Origin: Halorussus halobius
GTDB taxonomy: Archaea; Halobacteriota; Halobacteria; Halobacteriales; Haladaptataceae
NCBI RefSeq assembly: GCF_004765805.1
Contig: NZ_SBIU01000007.1
Span: 1-64,000, forward strand
Direction: 5' to 3'
DNA length: 64,000 nucleotides
The translations under genes and the position numbers were made by a program. Each line of letters starts with the position of its first letter. Position 1 is the stretch's first letter. Below, in pieces: positions 8,660 to 17,370 of the stretch. The notes under the pieces were generated by a model. It did not search any database, had not been told where the DNA came from, and saw only the letters and a program-made list of their open reading frames with translations.

Positions 8660-8944
8660 ATGTCAGATCGGGCTGATGACGAGGTGCGAGTATGGCTCGT
8701 CGAACGTACCTACTCCGATGATGAACAGAACCTAATCATCCTCACCTACGCGACACCCGACGGCAAACAGTATTATCGGAAAGAGCGGGCACTCACGTCC
8801 TTCACCGATATTCGAGATACGACAGCGGCAGTCGATGCGGGGCCCGGCAATCTCGGCACGGTTGATGACCCCGATCTCCAGGACCAATACGCGGCCGAAG
8901 CGCAGCGAATGCAGGAGGTCCACGACCCGAACGACGTGATCTGA
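8660..8944 (+). CDS. Small hypothetical protein
   Basis: A 94-residue protein starting MSDRADDEVRVWLVERTYSD, with strands LIILTYATPDGKQYYRKERAL and an acidic helical end. A TATA-like TTATAA lies about 40 nt upstream, inside the end of the previous gene. An upstream in-frame ATG at 8579 would overlap DUF6735 by 44 nt and is less likely. Function unknown. Confidence 0.6.
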   Translation: MSDRADDEVRVWLVERTYSDDEQNLIILTYATPDGKQYYRKERALTSFTDIRDTTAAVDAGPGNLGTVDDPDLQDQYAAEAQRMQEVHDPNDVI

Positions 8945-9005
8945 TGCTCACCAGTAGACGTAGTCCCGTGCCATTGGTTATGTCGGAGGAGGCCGTAGAC
9001 GGGGT

Positions 9006-9755
9006 ATGCGCGAACTCGTCTTCGCCCTCGAATACGAGCCGGGGTGCAATAGGGTGGCGGATGCCCTTGCCGACTACCCCGACGCCCGTGTCCGCTCGCT
9101 TTCGTTGCACGCGACTGCCGACCAACTTTGGCGAGTCGACCATGCCACCGGCACTCCGGACGCACTCGACGCCATCGAGGACGCGTTTCGAAACAGCGAC
9201 TACTACGCCGACTGTCTCGCCACCGAGGACTGCGGCGCCACCCAGACCACCCGCGTCCTTGACCGCACGGACGACACGCTCGTCCTCTACTCCGACTGGG
9301 AGCGAACCCCCACCTGCGCCTCGGTTCCCCACATCGCCCGCGACCATCTCGGGGACGGCGTGCTGTTCGAGACCCGTCATGAGGGCCGCCACTACACGTG
9401 GCGACTCATCCACTCGGGCGACGGCGACGTGGCGGCATTCTTCGACTCCCTCGAGGTTGCCGTCGAAGAATGCGCTCAGATGGAGATGCTCCGCACCGCG
9501 GACACGACGACAGCAGCTGGAGGAAGCGACGAAACACCGAGCGGATTACCCCCGGCGCAGGAAGCCGCCCTCCAAGCCGCCGTCGAACACGGCTACTACG
9601 AGTCGCCCCGCGAGGTCGATGTCGGCGAGTTGGCCGAGCATCTCGACGTGCCTCGGTCAACACTTACCTACCGGCTCCGTCGGGCGGAAGAACATTTGGC
9701 GAAGCAACACGTCGCCGGCGAGCGGGTAGCGGAAGAACGGCTGGCATCGCACTGA
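9006..9755 (+). CDS. Bat-type HTH transcription regulator
   Basis: A 249-residue regulator. The N-terminal about 170 residues form the haloarchaeal bacterio-opsin-activator sensor-like region, with cysteines near ADYYADC and CGATQ. The C-terminal HTH_10 domain is clear: LPPAQEAALQAAVEHGYY, ESPREVDVGELAEHLDVP, STLTYRLRRAEEHL. It sits directly upstream of, and co-oriented with, a metal-exporting P-type ATPase. A perfect 16-bp palindrome lies between them, so it probably senses metal and controls that pump. The metal identity is not shown by the sequence. Confidence 0.85.
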   Translation: MRELVFALEYEPGCNRVADALADYPDARVRSLSLHATADQLWRVDHATGTPDALDAIEDAFRNSDYYADCLATEDCGATQTTRVLDRTDDTLVLYSDWERTPTCASVPHIARDHLGDGVLFETRHEGRHYTWRLIHSGDGDVAAFFDSLEVAVEECAQMEMLRTADTTTAAGGSDETPSGLPPAQEAALQAAVEHGYYESPREVDVGELAEHLDVPRSTLTYRLRRAEEHLAKQHVAGERVAEERLASH

Positions 9756-9762
9756 CACCGCG

Positions 9763-9778
9763 GTTGGAATATTCCAAC
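9763..9778. promoter_or_regulatory. 16-bp palindromic operator candidate
   Basis: GTTGGAATATTCCAAC is a perfect palindrome located 8 bp after the regulator stop and 36 bp before the ATPase start. The position suits an operator or a promoter element of the ATPase gene. Confidence 0.55.
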
Positions 9779-9814
9779 AAAGACATATCGAACTCCCGCT
9801 CCTACCGTGAGGTG

Positions 9815-12178
9815 ATGACAGAGAATTCCGATGTGGATACAGCGGGACCACCGAACGGCGGCGGGCAGCGGGAGTTGACTGCCCGTCTCACGGTCCCCGA
9901 GATGGACTGTCCGTCGTGTGCGCAAAAAGTCGACAAGAGCCTCCAGCGCGTCGACGGCGTCGTTGAGGCCACGCTCCAGCCGACCACCGGGACAGCTACC
10001 ATCAAGTACGATCCGGACCGGACTACCAAAGCCGACGTCGTCGCGGCGATCGAAGCCGCCGGCTATGACGTGATCGGCGGAGCAGACGACGAAACCGACG
10101 AGTCTGCCGACGGCGTCGATATCGCGCCACCTTCGGAGGTCTGGACGAGTTCTCGCGCGAAGAAGACGTGGCTCGGCGCAGCGTTCGTCATCCTTGGTCT
10201 AGTCTTCGAGTTCCTTCTCACCGGCCAGAACGTCGCGATAGCGAGCATCCTCGACTACCCGCTACACATCGCAGATGTCCTGTTCCTCGGTGCCGTCGCG
10301 GCCAGTGGCATCCCGGTCGTCCGCAGCGGGTACTACTCCGCGAAGAACCGAAGCCTCGACATCGACCTCCTGATGGGGACAGCGATCATCGCCGCAACCG
10401 GCATCGGCTACTTCGTCGAGGCCGCGACGCTGGCCGTCCTGTTCAGCATCGCCGAACTGCTCGAGGACTATGCGATGGACAGGGCACGGGATTCTCTGCG
10501 CGAGCTGATGGAACTCTCGCCCGACGAGGCGACCGTCCGTCGCGATGGTGAGGAAGTGACCGTTTCCGTCGAGGAGGTCGACGTTGGCGAGACCGTCGTC
10601 GTCCGCCCTGGCGACAAGATTCCGCTCGACGGGACGGTCATCGAAGGCGAGAGTGCAGTCGACCAGTCGCCGATCACGGGCGAGAGCGTCCCCGTCGACA
10701 AGACCACCGGCGACGAGGTGTACGCCGGCGCGATCAACGAAGAGGGGTACCTCGAGGTAGAGGTCACCTCGACCGCTGGCGATTCGACGCTCTCGCGTAT
10801 TATCGAAATGGTACAGGGCGCACAGGCGAAGAAGACCGAGTCTGAGCAGTTCGTCGACAGCTTCTCCGGCTACTACACACCCCTCGTCGTCGTGCTGGCA
10901 ATCCTGACCGCCGCTATCCCGCCGCTGGTTATCGCTGATCCGGTGGCGGTGGACCTAGCCGGTTACGGGTTCACCTTCGCGGGCGACTGGCAGACGTGGT
11001 TCATCCGTGGGCTCACGCTGCTGGTGATCGCCTGCCCGTGTGCGTTCGTCATCTCCACACCCGTCTCGGTGGTGTCGGGCATCACGAGCGCCGCGAAGAA
11101 CGGCGTCCTGATCAAGGGCGGAAATTACCTGGAAGCGATGGGCGAGGTCGACGCCGTCGCCGTCGACAAGACCGGGACGCTCACCAAGGGCGAACTCGCC
11201 GTCACCGACGTCGTTCCGGTGGGTGACACTACGGAGGACGATCTGCTCCGTCGCGCCGCTGGGCTGGAGCAGCGCAGTGAGCATCCCATTGCTACGGCGA
11301 TTCTCGCCCGTGCTGAGGAGGCGGGCGTGGGCAACCTGCCCGACCCGACGGGTTTCGAGAGCCTCACTGGGAAGGGCATCCGCGGCGAGATCGGCGGCGA
11401 GACGTACTATGCGGGCAAGCCCGCGCTCTTCGAGGAACTGGGCTTCGACCTCGCTCGGGCACGCCGCGAGACGGACGGCGGCGTTATGACGGAAGAGGCG
11501 ACCGAGGGCGAGAACGGGGCGTTCGCCGAGGATGCCCTCTCCGCGCTGGAGCGGGAGGGCAAGACTGTCGTTATCGTCGGGACGGAGTCGAAACTGCTGG
11601 GTGCGATCGCCATCGCCGACGAGGTTCGCCCGGCCTCGAAGCGGGCCGTCGAACGCCTGCACGAGCTGGGCGTCGAGCGCGTGGTGATGCTCACCGGCGA
11701 CAACGAGGGCACCGCCCGCGCAATCGCCGAGCAGGTCGGGGTCGACGAGTATCGCGCAGAACTCCTGCCCGACGAGAAGGTCGACGCTGTCGAGGAGTTA
11801 CAGGCAGAGTACGGTGATGTCGCGATGGTCGGTGACGGCATCAACGACGCGCCCGCGCTCGCCACCGCGGAGGTCGGCATCGCGATGGGCGCGGCCGGCA
11901 CCGACACCGCTCTCGAGACGGCCGATATTGCGTTGATGGGCGACGACGTCGGGAAACTCCCGTACCTGTACGACCTGTCGCATACGGCCAACGGGGTGAT
12001 CCGGCAGAACATCTGGGCGAGTCTCGGCGTGAAGTTCCTGCTCGCGCTGGGCGTGCCACTGGGGCTGGTCAGCGTTGCGTTGGCGGTCGTTGTCGGTGAT
12101 ATGGGGATGAGCCTCGGTGTCACCGGGAACGCGATGCGGTTGTCGCGAATCGAGCCCGATCGGTTCTCCGACACCTGA
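9815..12178 (+). CDS. Heavy-metal P1B-type ATPase (CPC type)
   Basis: A 787-residue metal-transporting ATPase. An N-terminal HMA domain carries MDCPSC (residues 30-35). Membrane helices, the TGES actuator motif, the metal motif CPC (407-409), the phosphorylated Asp of DKTGT (451), SEHP and GDGIND follow in the expected order. The CPC motif plus a CPSC HMA and the end AMRLSRIEPD suit Zn/Cd/Pb-type export more than copper, but metal choice cannot be fixed by eye. The start at 9815 follows GAGGTG. It forms a unit with the Bat-type regulator upstream. Confidence 0.93.
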   Translation: MTENSDVDTAGPPNGGGQRELTARLTVPEMDCPSCAQKVDKSLQRVDGVVEATLQPTTGTATIKYDPDRTTKADVVAAIEAAGYDVIGGADDETDESADGVDIAPPSEVWTSSRAKKTWLGAAFVILGLVFEFLLTGQNVAIASILDYPLHIADVLFLGAVAASGIPVVRSGYYSAKNRSLDIDLLMGTAIIAATGIGYFVEAATLAVLFSIAELLEDYAMDRARDSLRELMELSPDEATVRRDGEEVTVSVEEVDVGETVVVRPGDKIPLDGTVIEGESAVDQSPITGESVPVDKTTGDEVYAGAINEEGYLEVEVTSTAGDSTLSRIIEMVQGAQAKKTESEQFVDSFSGYYTPLVVVLAILTAAIPPLVIADPVAVDLAGYGFTFAGDWQTWFIRGLTLLVIACPCAFVISTPVSVVSGITSAAKNGVLIKGGNYLEAMGEVDAVAVDKTGTLTKGELAVTDVVPVGDTTEDDLLRRAAGLEQRSEHPIATAILARAEEAGVGNLPDPTGFESLTGKGIRGEIGGETYYAGKPALFEELGFDLARARRETDGGVMTEEATEGENGAFAEDALSALEREGKTVVIVGTESKLLGAIAIADEVRPASKRAVERLHELGVERVVMLTGDNEGTARAIAEQVGVDEYRAELLPDEKVDAVEELQAEYGDVAMVGDGINDAPALATAEVGIAMGAAGTDTALETADIALMGDDVGKLPYLYDLSHTANGVIRQNIWASLGVKFLLALGVPLGLVSVALAVVVGDMGMSLGVTGNAMRLSRIEPDRFSDT

Positions 12179-12298
12179 CTCTGCGGCGGGAAGTGCGGGC
12201 AGGACGCTCCTCTTTCGCGACTTTCCTGCGCTCTATCGAGACAATTTGCAGTTTGTCTGGGGCAGTAGAGACTGAGCCCCACCGCAGGCTCTGATTTG

Positions 12299-12721
12299 AT
12301 GCCCGAGAATCCAGACGACGATCCACTCCACGATTGCGAGTTAAGTCCCGACGCAGTCCTCGGGACGCGCACCTTCCACGATGTCCTGTTCACTGACGAT
12401 ACCGAGACGCCGGTAAACGTGCTCACCGGCGAGACACCCGCACATTCGCAGGCGACCGTCGAGGAAGCGAAGGCGTTCGCTACGAGTATCGATACGGACA
12501 CACCACAAATCGCGCTCCCGGCCTCTGTCGAGACGCAGATCGAAACCCAGAGCCAACCCTACACGGCGGCCGCGTTCTTCCACTTCAAGGCGACCGGGTC
12601 GCTCGAACTGCACCGTGCCTACCACGCCGCCTACGACTCCGACGCGTTCAGCACCGACTTCGAGGCCGACTACGAGTCGGGCGACCTGACGATCACCGTC
12701 GAGCAGACTGCCGATTCCTGA
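12299..12721 (+). CDS. Hypothetical acidic protein
   Basis: A 140-residue very acidic protein starting MPENPDDDPLHDCELSPD. It has a possible helix FHFKATGSLELHRAYHAAY and a beta end DLTITVEQTADS. No family recognised. It stands between the metal ATPase and the small-gene array and has its own intergenic region of about 120 bp. Confidence 0.6.
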   Translation: MPENPDDDPLHDCELSPDAVLGTRTFHDVLFTDDTETPVNVLTGETPAHSQATVEEAKAFATSIDTDTPQIALPASVETQIETQSQPYTAAAFFHFKATGSLELHRAYHAAYDSDAFSTDFEADYESGDLTITVEQTADS

Positions 12722-12750
12722 ACGCGGTCTCCCGAAGCGAGGTTTTTCGA

Positions 12751-12773
12751 GCGCCGGCGATGGGTGCCGGCGC
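12751..12773 (+). repeat. Leader hairpin, copy 3
   Basis: A perfect 8-bp stem (GCGCCGGC / GCCGGCGC) with loop GATGGGT. It is identical over its full length to the copy at 14210-14232. It follows a T5 tract and lies 56 nt before the ATG at 12830. Confidence 0.7.
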
Positions 12774-12829
12774 ACCGAGCAGACAGCGCCGAGCGGCGCC
12801 CGGTGAGTCGGCACTCCGAGGTGAACCAG

Positions 12830-13330
12830 ATGCATATGGTCATCTACGCGCTGGTGGAAGCACCGACACAGCACGACGCCCTGGTCGAGGGGAAAGCAGT
12901 CTTCGACCGTCTCGTCGGCGCGAATCCCCACGGCTGCGCCGTGTTTGATTACTACGTCACGTTCGATGAAGACGACACGACGGTCGCCGGGAAGGCCCGC
13001 TGGGGTGACCTGCCGACGGCGGCCCCCATCAACTCAGAGGAGGGCGGTGAACTGCTCGACCGGGCTTGGAAGGCCACGAAAGAGGAGTTTCAGCGGAATC
13101 TCGACCGCGTGAAGGAGGCGCTCGACGAGCTCAGCGACGAGGCGATCATGCGCGACGAGGACCTCGCCCGCCACGCGTTCCACCAGGTCGGCGCGTACGA
13201 AGGGCCCTCAATCCCGATGTACGACCAGCACGCCCAGGGGATTCGGCATCGAGGCCAGCTCGACCGAGTCCTCGAGGAAGACGAGGACAGCCAGACGCTC
13301 TGGATCGTCCCCGCAGACGTTCATTTCTGA
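12830..13330 (+). CDS. Hypothetical protein sharing a domain with 4724-5593
   Basis: A 166-residue protein starting MHMVIYALVEAPTQHDAL. I chose this start because GAGGTG lies 5 nt upstream. The middle is helical (AWKATKEEFQRNLDRVKEAL). The C-terminal 40 residues, IPMYDQHAQGIRHRGQLDRV then TLWIVPADVHF, align with the protein at 4724-5593. Shared ends on otherwise different proteins suggest a common interaction or catalytic module. Function unknown. It is followed 6 bp later by the next gene, likely co-transcribed. Confidence 0.7.
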   Translation: MHMVIYALVEAPTQHDALVEGKAVFDRLVGANPHGCAVFDYYVTFDEDDTTVAGKARWGDLPTAAPINSEEGGELLDRAWKATKEEFQRNLDRVKEALDELSDEAIMRDEDLARHAFHQVGAYEGPSIPMYDQHAQGIRHRGQLDRVLEEDEDSQTLWIVPADVHF

Positions 13331-13336
13331 CCAACG

Positions 13337-13702
13337 ATGCCACGAATCACCAACTGGTCACGAGAGAGTCGCTCACCAACACTCGCGTATCGAAACACCG
13401 AGACTGGAGCGCGAGCTGTTCTACACCGGGCGCCGGATTCATACCGGTACAAGTGGCGCGGAGCGATCCTCGTCGACGGCTACCCGATCTGGTCGCGAGG
13501 CTTCGAGACGAAGGAGGCGACAACGTTCCGGGATGCGCTTCGGGAGCGGCCAGCGCCCGAACTGAACTGTCCGGAGTGTCCAAACGACGACGTCCTCGTC
13601 GGTGAGAAGACAGCTGATGGAGCGACGGTACAGCGCTGGTACGACTGTCCGGACTGTGGGTACGAAGCCCCCTCGCGCATCGTCTACGGCCCTGAACGCT
13701 GA
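13337..13702 (+). CDS. Zinc-ribbon haloarchaeal protein
   Basis: A 121-residue protein beginning MPRITNWSRESRSPTLAY. An N-terminal beta-rich part (NTETGARAVLHRAPDSYRY, KWRGAILVDGYPIWS) precedes a zinc ribbon with CPEC and CPDC pairs in the C-terminal third. It is conserved on haloarchaeal plasmids as far as I recall. The role is unknown; zinc ribbons of this size often bind nucleic acid. Confidence 0.7.
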   Translation: MPRITNWSRESRSPTLAYRNTETGARAVLHRAPDSYRYKWRGAILVDGYPIWSRGFETKEATTFRDALRERPAPELNCPECPNDDVLVGEKTADGATVQRWYDCPDCGYEAPSRIVYGPER

Positions 13703-13746
13703 GGACGTACACACGCAGGGTGTTTTTCGGCCGGGGCGGAGAGAGT

Positions 13747-13765
13747 GACCCGGTCGAACCGGGTC
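13747..13765 (+). repeat. Leader hairpin of different sequence
   Basis: GACCCGGT / ACCGGGTC form a perfect 8-bp stem with loop CGA. It lies 9 nt before the ATG at 13775. The position is like that of the other leader hairpins but the G-loop is absent. Confidence 0.45.
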
Positions 13766-13774
13766 GGTCCAACA

Positions 13775-14170
13775 ATGAGTCTCGAAGTACTCGACCGACA
13801 CAGCGAGGCACTGTTCGAGTTCCTCTGGTGTCCCGTCTGCGGGCAGGAAGTGTTCACCCACATTCCCTTCGAGGGAGTGTTCTGCAAGAACTGTAACACG
13901 CAGGTCGTCCTCCAAGAGTCTCGAGAAGACCGTGGCTACGAGGAGGCTGTGCTCGCGTGCTTCGACACCGACTCAACGTGGAACCTTCACGTCGACGAGA
14001 AGCTCCGCCGCGACCTGCCTGACGGCTCGGCACGGGCAAAAATCCTCGGTGCACCGGGTGCCTATGAGATCGACTGGTGGAGTCCAGCACCTGGGGAGGA
14101 TTGGGAGCCGGTCGAGCGTGGTGAATTCGACGACGTGGAGGAACCAGACGAGGTGTCACATCTCGCGTAG
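13775..14170 (+). CDS. Zinc-ribbon hypothetical protein
   Basis: A 131-residue protein with an N-terminal zinc ribbon (CPVC near residue 19, CKNC about 20 residues later). An alpha/beta body with a tryptophan-rich segment (YEIDWWSPAPGEDWEPV) and an acidic tail follow. The start MSLEVLDRH sits just after a perfect hairpin. Function unknown. Confidence 0.65.
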   Translation: MSLEVLDRHSEALFEFLWCPVCGQEVFTHIPFEGVFCKNCNTQVVLQESREDRGYEEAVLACFDTDSTWNLHVDEKLRRDLPDGSARAKILGAPGAYEIDWWSPAPGEDWEPVERGEFDDVEEPDEVSHLA

Positions 14171-14209
14171 CGGATTGCAATCCCGCTACGACTGTGTGGT
14201 GTTGTTTCA

Positions 14210-14232
14210 GCGCCGGCGATGGGTGCCGGCGC
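14210..14232 (+). repeat. Leader hairpin, copy 4
   Basis: Same sequence as the copy at 12751-12773 (8-bp GCGCCGGC / GCCGGCGC stem, loop GATGGGT). It lies 20 nt before the ATG at 14253. A GTTGTTT tract precedes it. Confidence 0.7.
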
Positions 14233-14252
14233 ACACGCGCCGGCGAGTACCG

Positions 14253-14837
14253 ATGTCGACACGGAGCCAACTCCGATTCGTCCAACGAGTCGAACAGACC
14301 GGTGAGACAGATGGCAGCGCCGACCGCGTCGCGCAGGTGTACCGGCATTCGGACGGGTATCCCGGGAGCGTCCTCCGGGATCTCGCACAACTGAAAGAGC
14401 TGCTCGATGCGACCCGCGCAGAGCGTGGCCCGGGCTACACGGCGGCGACCTTCGTGTTCCTCGACAAGCTCTCGACGGTCGACCTCTACCTGGATGGCGA
14501 CCCAGAGCGAACGATCGACGCGGCTCAGCCAGCGGATCTCCTCGAGCCGTCCAATATGGAGCACCTGGACCAGCCGCTGTTCCTGCTGGGCCACGGCGTC
14601 GAGAATCCGGCCGACGGCATCCACGGCGACGAGGAGTACCTCTACGTCGTCGAACTCCCGACGGAGAACCCGTTCGACGAGCCGACCGAGTGGACAGTCA
14701 AAGTGAGCGGTCACTCCGCGTTCCCCCGCTGGGACGGCCCGACCGACGAGGCCTTCGAGCAGGCGAGCTGGCAGTTCCACGGGTCGCTCGAGGACGCGCT
14801 CGCAGAACTGGTCCGGGACGAAGCAGTCGTCAAGTAA
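14253..14837 (+). CDS. Conserved haloarchaeal plasmid protein
   Basis: A 194-residue protein starting MSTRSQLRFVQRVEQ. The segments RVAQVYRHSDGYPGSVL, AATFVFLDKLS and DEEYLYVVELP suggest a compact alpha/beta fold. No catalytic signature stands out. I know similar proteins from haloarchaeal plasmids but not their role. It follows a leader hairpin. Confidence 0.65.
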   Translation: MSTRSQLRFVQRVEQTGETDGSADRVAQVYRHSDGYPGSVLRDLAQLKELLDATRAERGPGYTAATFVFLDKLSTVDLYLDGDPERTIDAAQPADLLEPSNMEHLDQPLFLLGHGVENPADGIHGDEEYLYVVELPTENPFDEPTEWTVKVSGHSAFPRWDGPTDEAFEQASWQFHGSLEDALAELVRDEAVVK

Positions 14838-14851
14838 AATCCCAAATCGTA

Positions 14852-14857
14852 TTTATA
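14852..14857 (+). promoter_or_regulatory. TATA-box candidate for the regulator at 14882
   Basis: TTTATA lies about 25-30 nt before the ATG at 14882. At that distance transcription would begin at or very near the start codon, so the mRNA is probably leaderless. Confidence 0.5.
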
Positions 14858-14881
14858 CAGTTAGGGTTTAGAAAGACCCAG

Positions 14882-15832
14882 ATGATTTCGAAGGCCGGAC
14901 TCGCCGTGCTTGACGCGCTGAGTACCGGCCGTGAAGCAACACCGGCGGAACTCGCGGCCGAAACCGGATATTCACGAGACCATCTGTACGACGTACTCAA
15001 CGAATTGCTCGCAGCGGGATTGCTCACAGAAACCCGTGGGTCCAGCAATCAGCGTCGTGTCCGCATCGCGGAACATCCAGTTACCGAAGCGTATCGAACG
15101 CTGCAGTCGGAGTTCAGCCACGTAGACTGGACGGAACTGCTCTCCCCAGCCACACTCCGCGTGTGTTGGTATCTCGATAGACCACGACACATCGCTGATA
15201 TCGCAGACCGGCTCGGAATCACTCGACAAGGTGTCCACAGCGCGTTATCACCGCTCAAGCACCGAGCACTACTCTCCAGATCTGATTCGAAGTACGCCCT
15301 TCATGACGAAGTCTCGCCGCTGTTGGCGTTCGCCCGGGCTACTGTAGAGCACGAACATCGAGCCCGAGTCCGGGAAATCGCTCCCAGTGCCACGATCGCG
15401 TGGTGCGATCCGAAGCGAGCACTCGTTCGCCTGCAGACCGACGAGGATACGGACGCACTCCAAGCAGCTCCGGACTGGGAGATGACCGGACTGGGTCGGT
15501 TTACAGCGTATGGTCTACAGTTTTTCCTCGCCGGCGAGCCTCCGTTCTGGTATGCTCCGGACGAAGACCTAACGCCTGCTGAAGTCGTATGCCATACGCT
15601 CCTTCTGGATAGCGGATCTAGGCGGGTCAGCTATTCGATGCTGCTGATCGAGGCGGAGGATATCGATCAGGAGACACTCGTCGAGACCGCACAGTGGTAC
15701 GACCTGGAACCCACTGTGAAAGCGTTGTATCGGCCACTTCAGGGCGACTTCGACAGAACAGATGATCTGCCAGTCATCCTCCCAAAAAAGAACGAATATA
15801 TGGCACTCAAAGACCAGTACGGAGTCGCGTAA
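14882..15832 (+). CDS. Double winged-helix transcription regulator
   Basis: A 316-residue protein with two consecutive HTH segments. The first is GLAVLDALSTGREATPAELA with TGYSRDHLYDVLNELLAAGL. The second is ATLRVCWYLDRPRHIADIA with LGITRQGVHSALSPLKHR. The C-terminal 170 residues are a possible sensor or nucleotidyl-independent domain that I do not recognise. The arrangement is like haloarchaeal MarR/ArsR-type regulators. The likely leaderless start supports the ATG at 14882. The target is unknown. Confidence 0.75.
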   Translation: MISKAGLAVLDALSTGREATPAELAAETGYSRDHLYDVLNELLAAGLLTETRGSSNQRRVRIAEHPVTEAYRTLQSEFSHVDWTELLSPATLRVCWYLDRPRHIADIADRLGITRQGVHSALSPLKHRALLSRSDSKYALHDEVSPLLAFARATVEHEHRARVREIAPSATIAWCDPKRALVRLQTDEDTDALQAAPDWEMTGLGRFTAYGLQFFLAGEPPFWYAPDEDLTPAEVVCHTLLLDSGSRRVSYSMLLIEAEDIDQETLVETAQWYDLEPTVKALYRPLQGDFDRTDDLPVILPKKNEYMALKDQYGVA

Positions 15833-15868
15833 CACCAACCACGCAGTCTGGCGGAAAATTGCGATGGG

Positions 15869-17233
15869 TTAGATGATGCCGCCGATCACGAGTAGTCCGA
15901 CGACGAGCAGCAGCGTCGCAACCACGCTCCCTCCAGCAAGCAGCTTGTTCTCCATCGCCTTCTCGTGGAGGGGCATCTCGGCGTACTCCTTGCGGAACGC
16001 GTCGAGGTTCTCCTCGTCGTAGAAGTACTTCCTCTTCAGCGCGAACCGTTCGGTCACCGCACAGCCGGTACAGACCGGCTCCCCTTCGAGCCGTTCGGTC
16101 TTGATGTGGGTGTCGCAGGCGATCGCCCCGCAGTTCGGACAGTAGGTGTACGTCTCGTCAACGCCGCTCGTCTCGCAGTGGACGCACCGATGGATGCCGT
16201 CCTCCAGAGTGACCCGTGAGGGGCCAGCAGAATAGTATTCGTACGGATACGAGTACTCCAGTATCTCTGTCGTCTGCCGAACCTCAGGTAGATACACCGG
16301 CTCAATCGATTGCACTGAGATGTCCGAGAGATTCGGCTCACACGTCTTGTTGTACGTGACGTTATTGTCGCCGGTGTAGGTCACCGTCGTCGTGTGGTAA
16401 TCCTGGAGGCGGTCAACAGCCCACTCCTTGTACTCCGTTTGGGTCTGGCCGAACCGTCGTTCGTCGACGTCGTCGAATACCTCGGTAAACTGCCCGGTAT
16501 CGAGGGGAACCGTCGCGTGGAAATTCTCGGTGACCAGCGTCGCGACTTCGTCGTCGGCCACCTTCGGATGGCCGCGCTCAGCGTGGACAACGAACTGTGT
16601 GCGGTCGTTGATCCGGTGGATGACACCGACGGAGGTCTCAAAGACAGCGTTCGTGTCGGCGGTGATCGCAACCACCGGTCGGAACGTCACTTGCGAGTGC
16701 GGCACCGGCAGATCCGCAGCCTCGATGTTCTCGATGTCGCGGAACGCCTCCTGGACAGGTGCGTCGACATCCGCCGCCGGGTCGTACGGCCGGAGCGTCT
16801 CGTCACAGAGGATCTCGATGCGGCCGTTGTAGAGATCGAGACCGATCTCGTCGGCGATCTCCCGGAGGTCCTCGCCGTCGATCAGCTCGATGGGAAAGGG
16901 ATCATCGTTCCGCTGGAGCCGATCTGCGTACTCCTCGGCAGGGTTCGTAAATCGACCAGTGGTGGCGACCATCCCGCGCTTTGGACCGTCGAAGTCGAAG
17001 GTCGCGATGGCGGAATGGAGCTTCTGGACGACCGGCCGGCCGACCGTCCCGGTGTGCTTACACTCGACGATGATCGCACGCCGGGTGCCGTCGACGACCT
17101 CCTCCATGATGACGTCCCGTCCCTCGTCGGCCGTCCGCTCGGCCTGGCGGACGTTCTCGTAGCCGAGGTTGCGGAAGACGTCCTCCATCAAGTCCTCGAA
17201 CTCGAATCCCGAGAGGTCGTCCAGTACAGCCAT
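15869..17233 (-). CDS. Mrr-type restriction endonuclease with membrane tail
   Basis: A 454-residue protein. The N terminus is a Mrr/PD-(D/E)xK fold: FEDLMEDVFRNLGYENV, the Asp of DEGRDVIM, then the VECKHT E-x-K pair and VQKLHSAI. Then come an unrecognised central region, a zinc ribbon (CVHC, CPNC, and a further CTGC) and a single C-terminal membrane helix (about residues 430-454). Mrr enzymes cut modified DNA. A membrane-tethered one could act on DNA as it enters. The start at 17233 (MAVLDDLSGFEFEDL) fits the family. Confidence 0.82.
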   Translation of the reverse strand: MAVLDDLSGFEFEDLMEDVFRNLGYENVRQAERTADEGRDVIMEEVVDGTRRAIIVECKHTGTVGRPVVQKLHSAIATFDFDGPKRGMVATTGRFTNPAEEYADRLQRNDDPFPIELIDGEDLREIADEIGLDLYNGRIEILCDETLRPYDPAADVDAPVQEAFRDIENIEAADLPVPHSQVTFRPVVAITADTNAVFETSVGVIHRINDRTQFVVHAERGHPKVADDEVATLVTENFHATVPLDTGQFTEVFDDVDERRFGQTQTEYKEWAVDRLQDYHTTTVTYTGDNNVTYNKTCEPNLSDISVQSIEPVYLPEVRQTTEILEYSYPYEYYSAGPSRVTLEDGIHRCVHCETSGVDETYTYCPNCGAIACDTHIKTERLEGEPVCTGCAVTERFALKRKYFYDEENLDAFRKEYAEMPLHEKAMENKLLAGGSVVATLLLVVGLLVIGGII

Positions 17234-17324
17234 CCGAATGTAATTGGATAGTATCTTGCTATAACTAAATACGTTGCCGACGGTGGCGACGAAGTCCCGA
17301 CGACGTGAGCGCTGGTGTTGTTGT

Positions 17325-17349
17325 TCGTCCCGCAAGGGGCGCGGGACGA
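17325..17349 (+). repeat. Leader hairpin, copy 5
   Basis: Perfect 9-bp arms TCGTCCCGC / GCGGGACGA enclose the loop AAGGGGC. It is preceded by TGTTGTTGT and lies 21 nt before the ATG at 17371. Confidence 0.7.
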
Positions 17350-17370
17350 CACATTCGTCCCGGGTTACCG

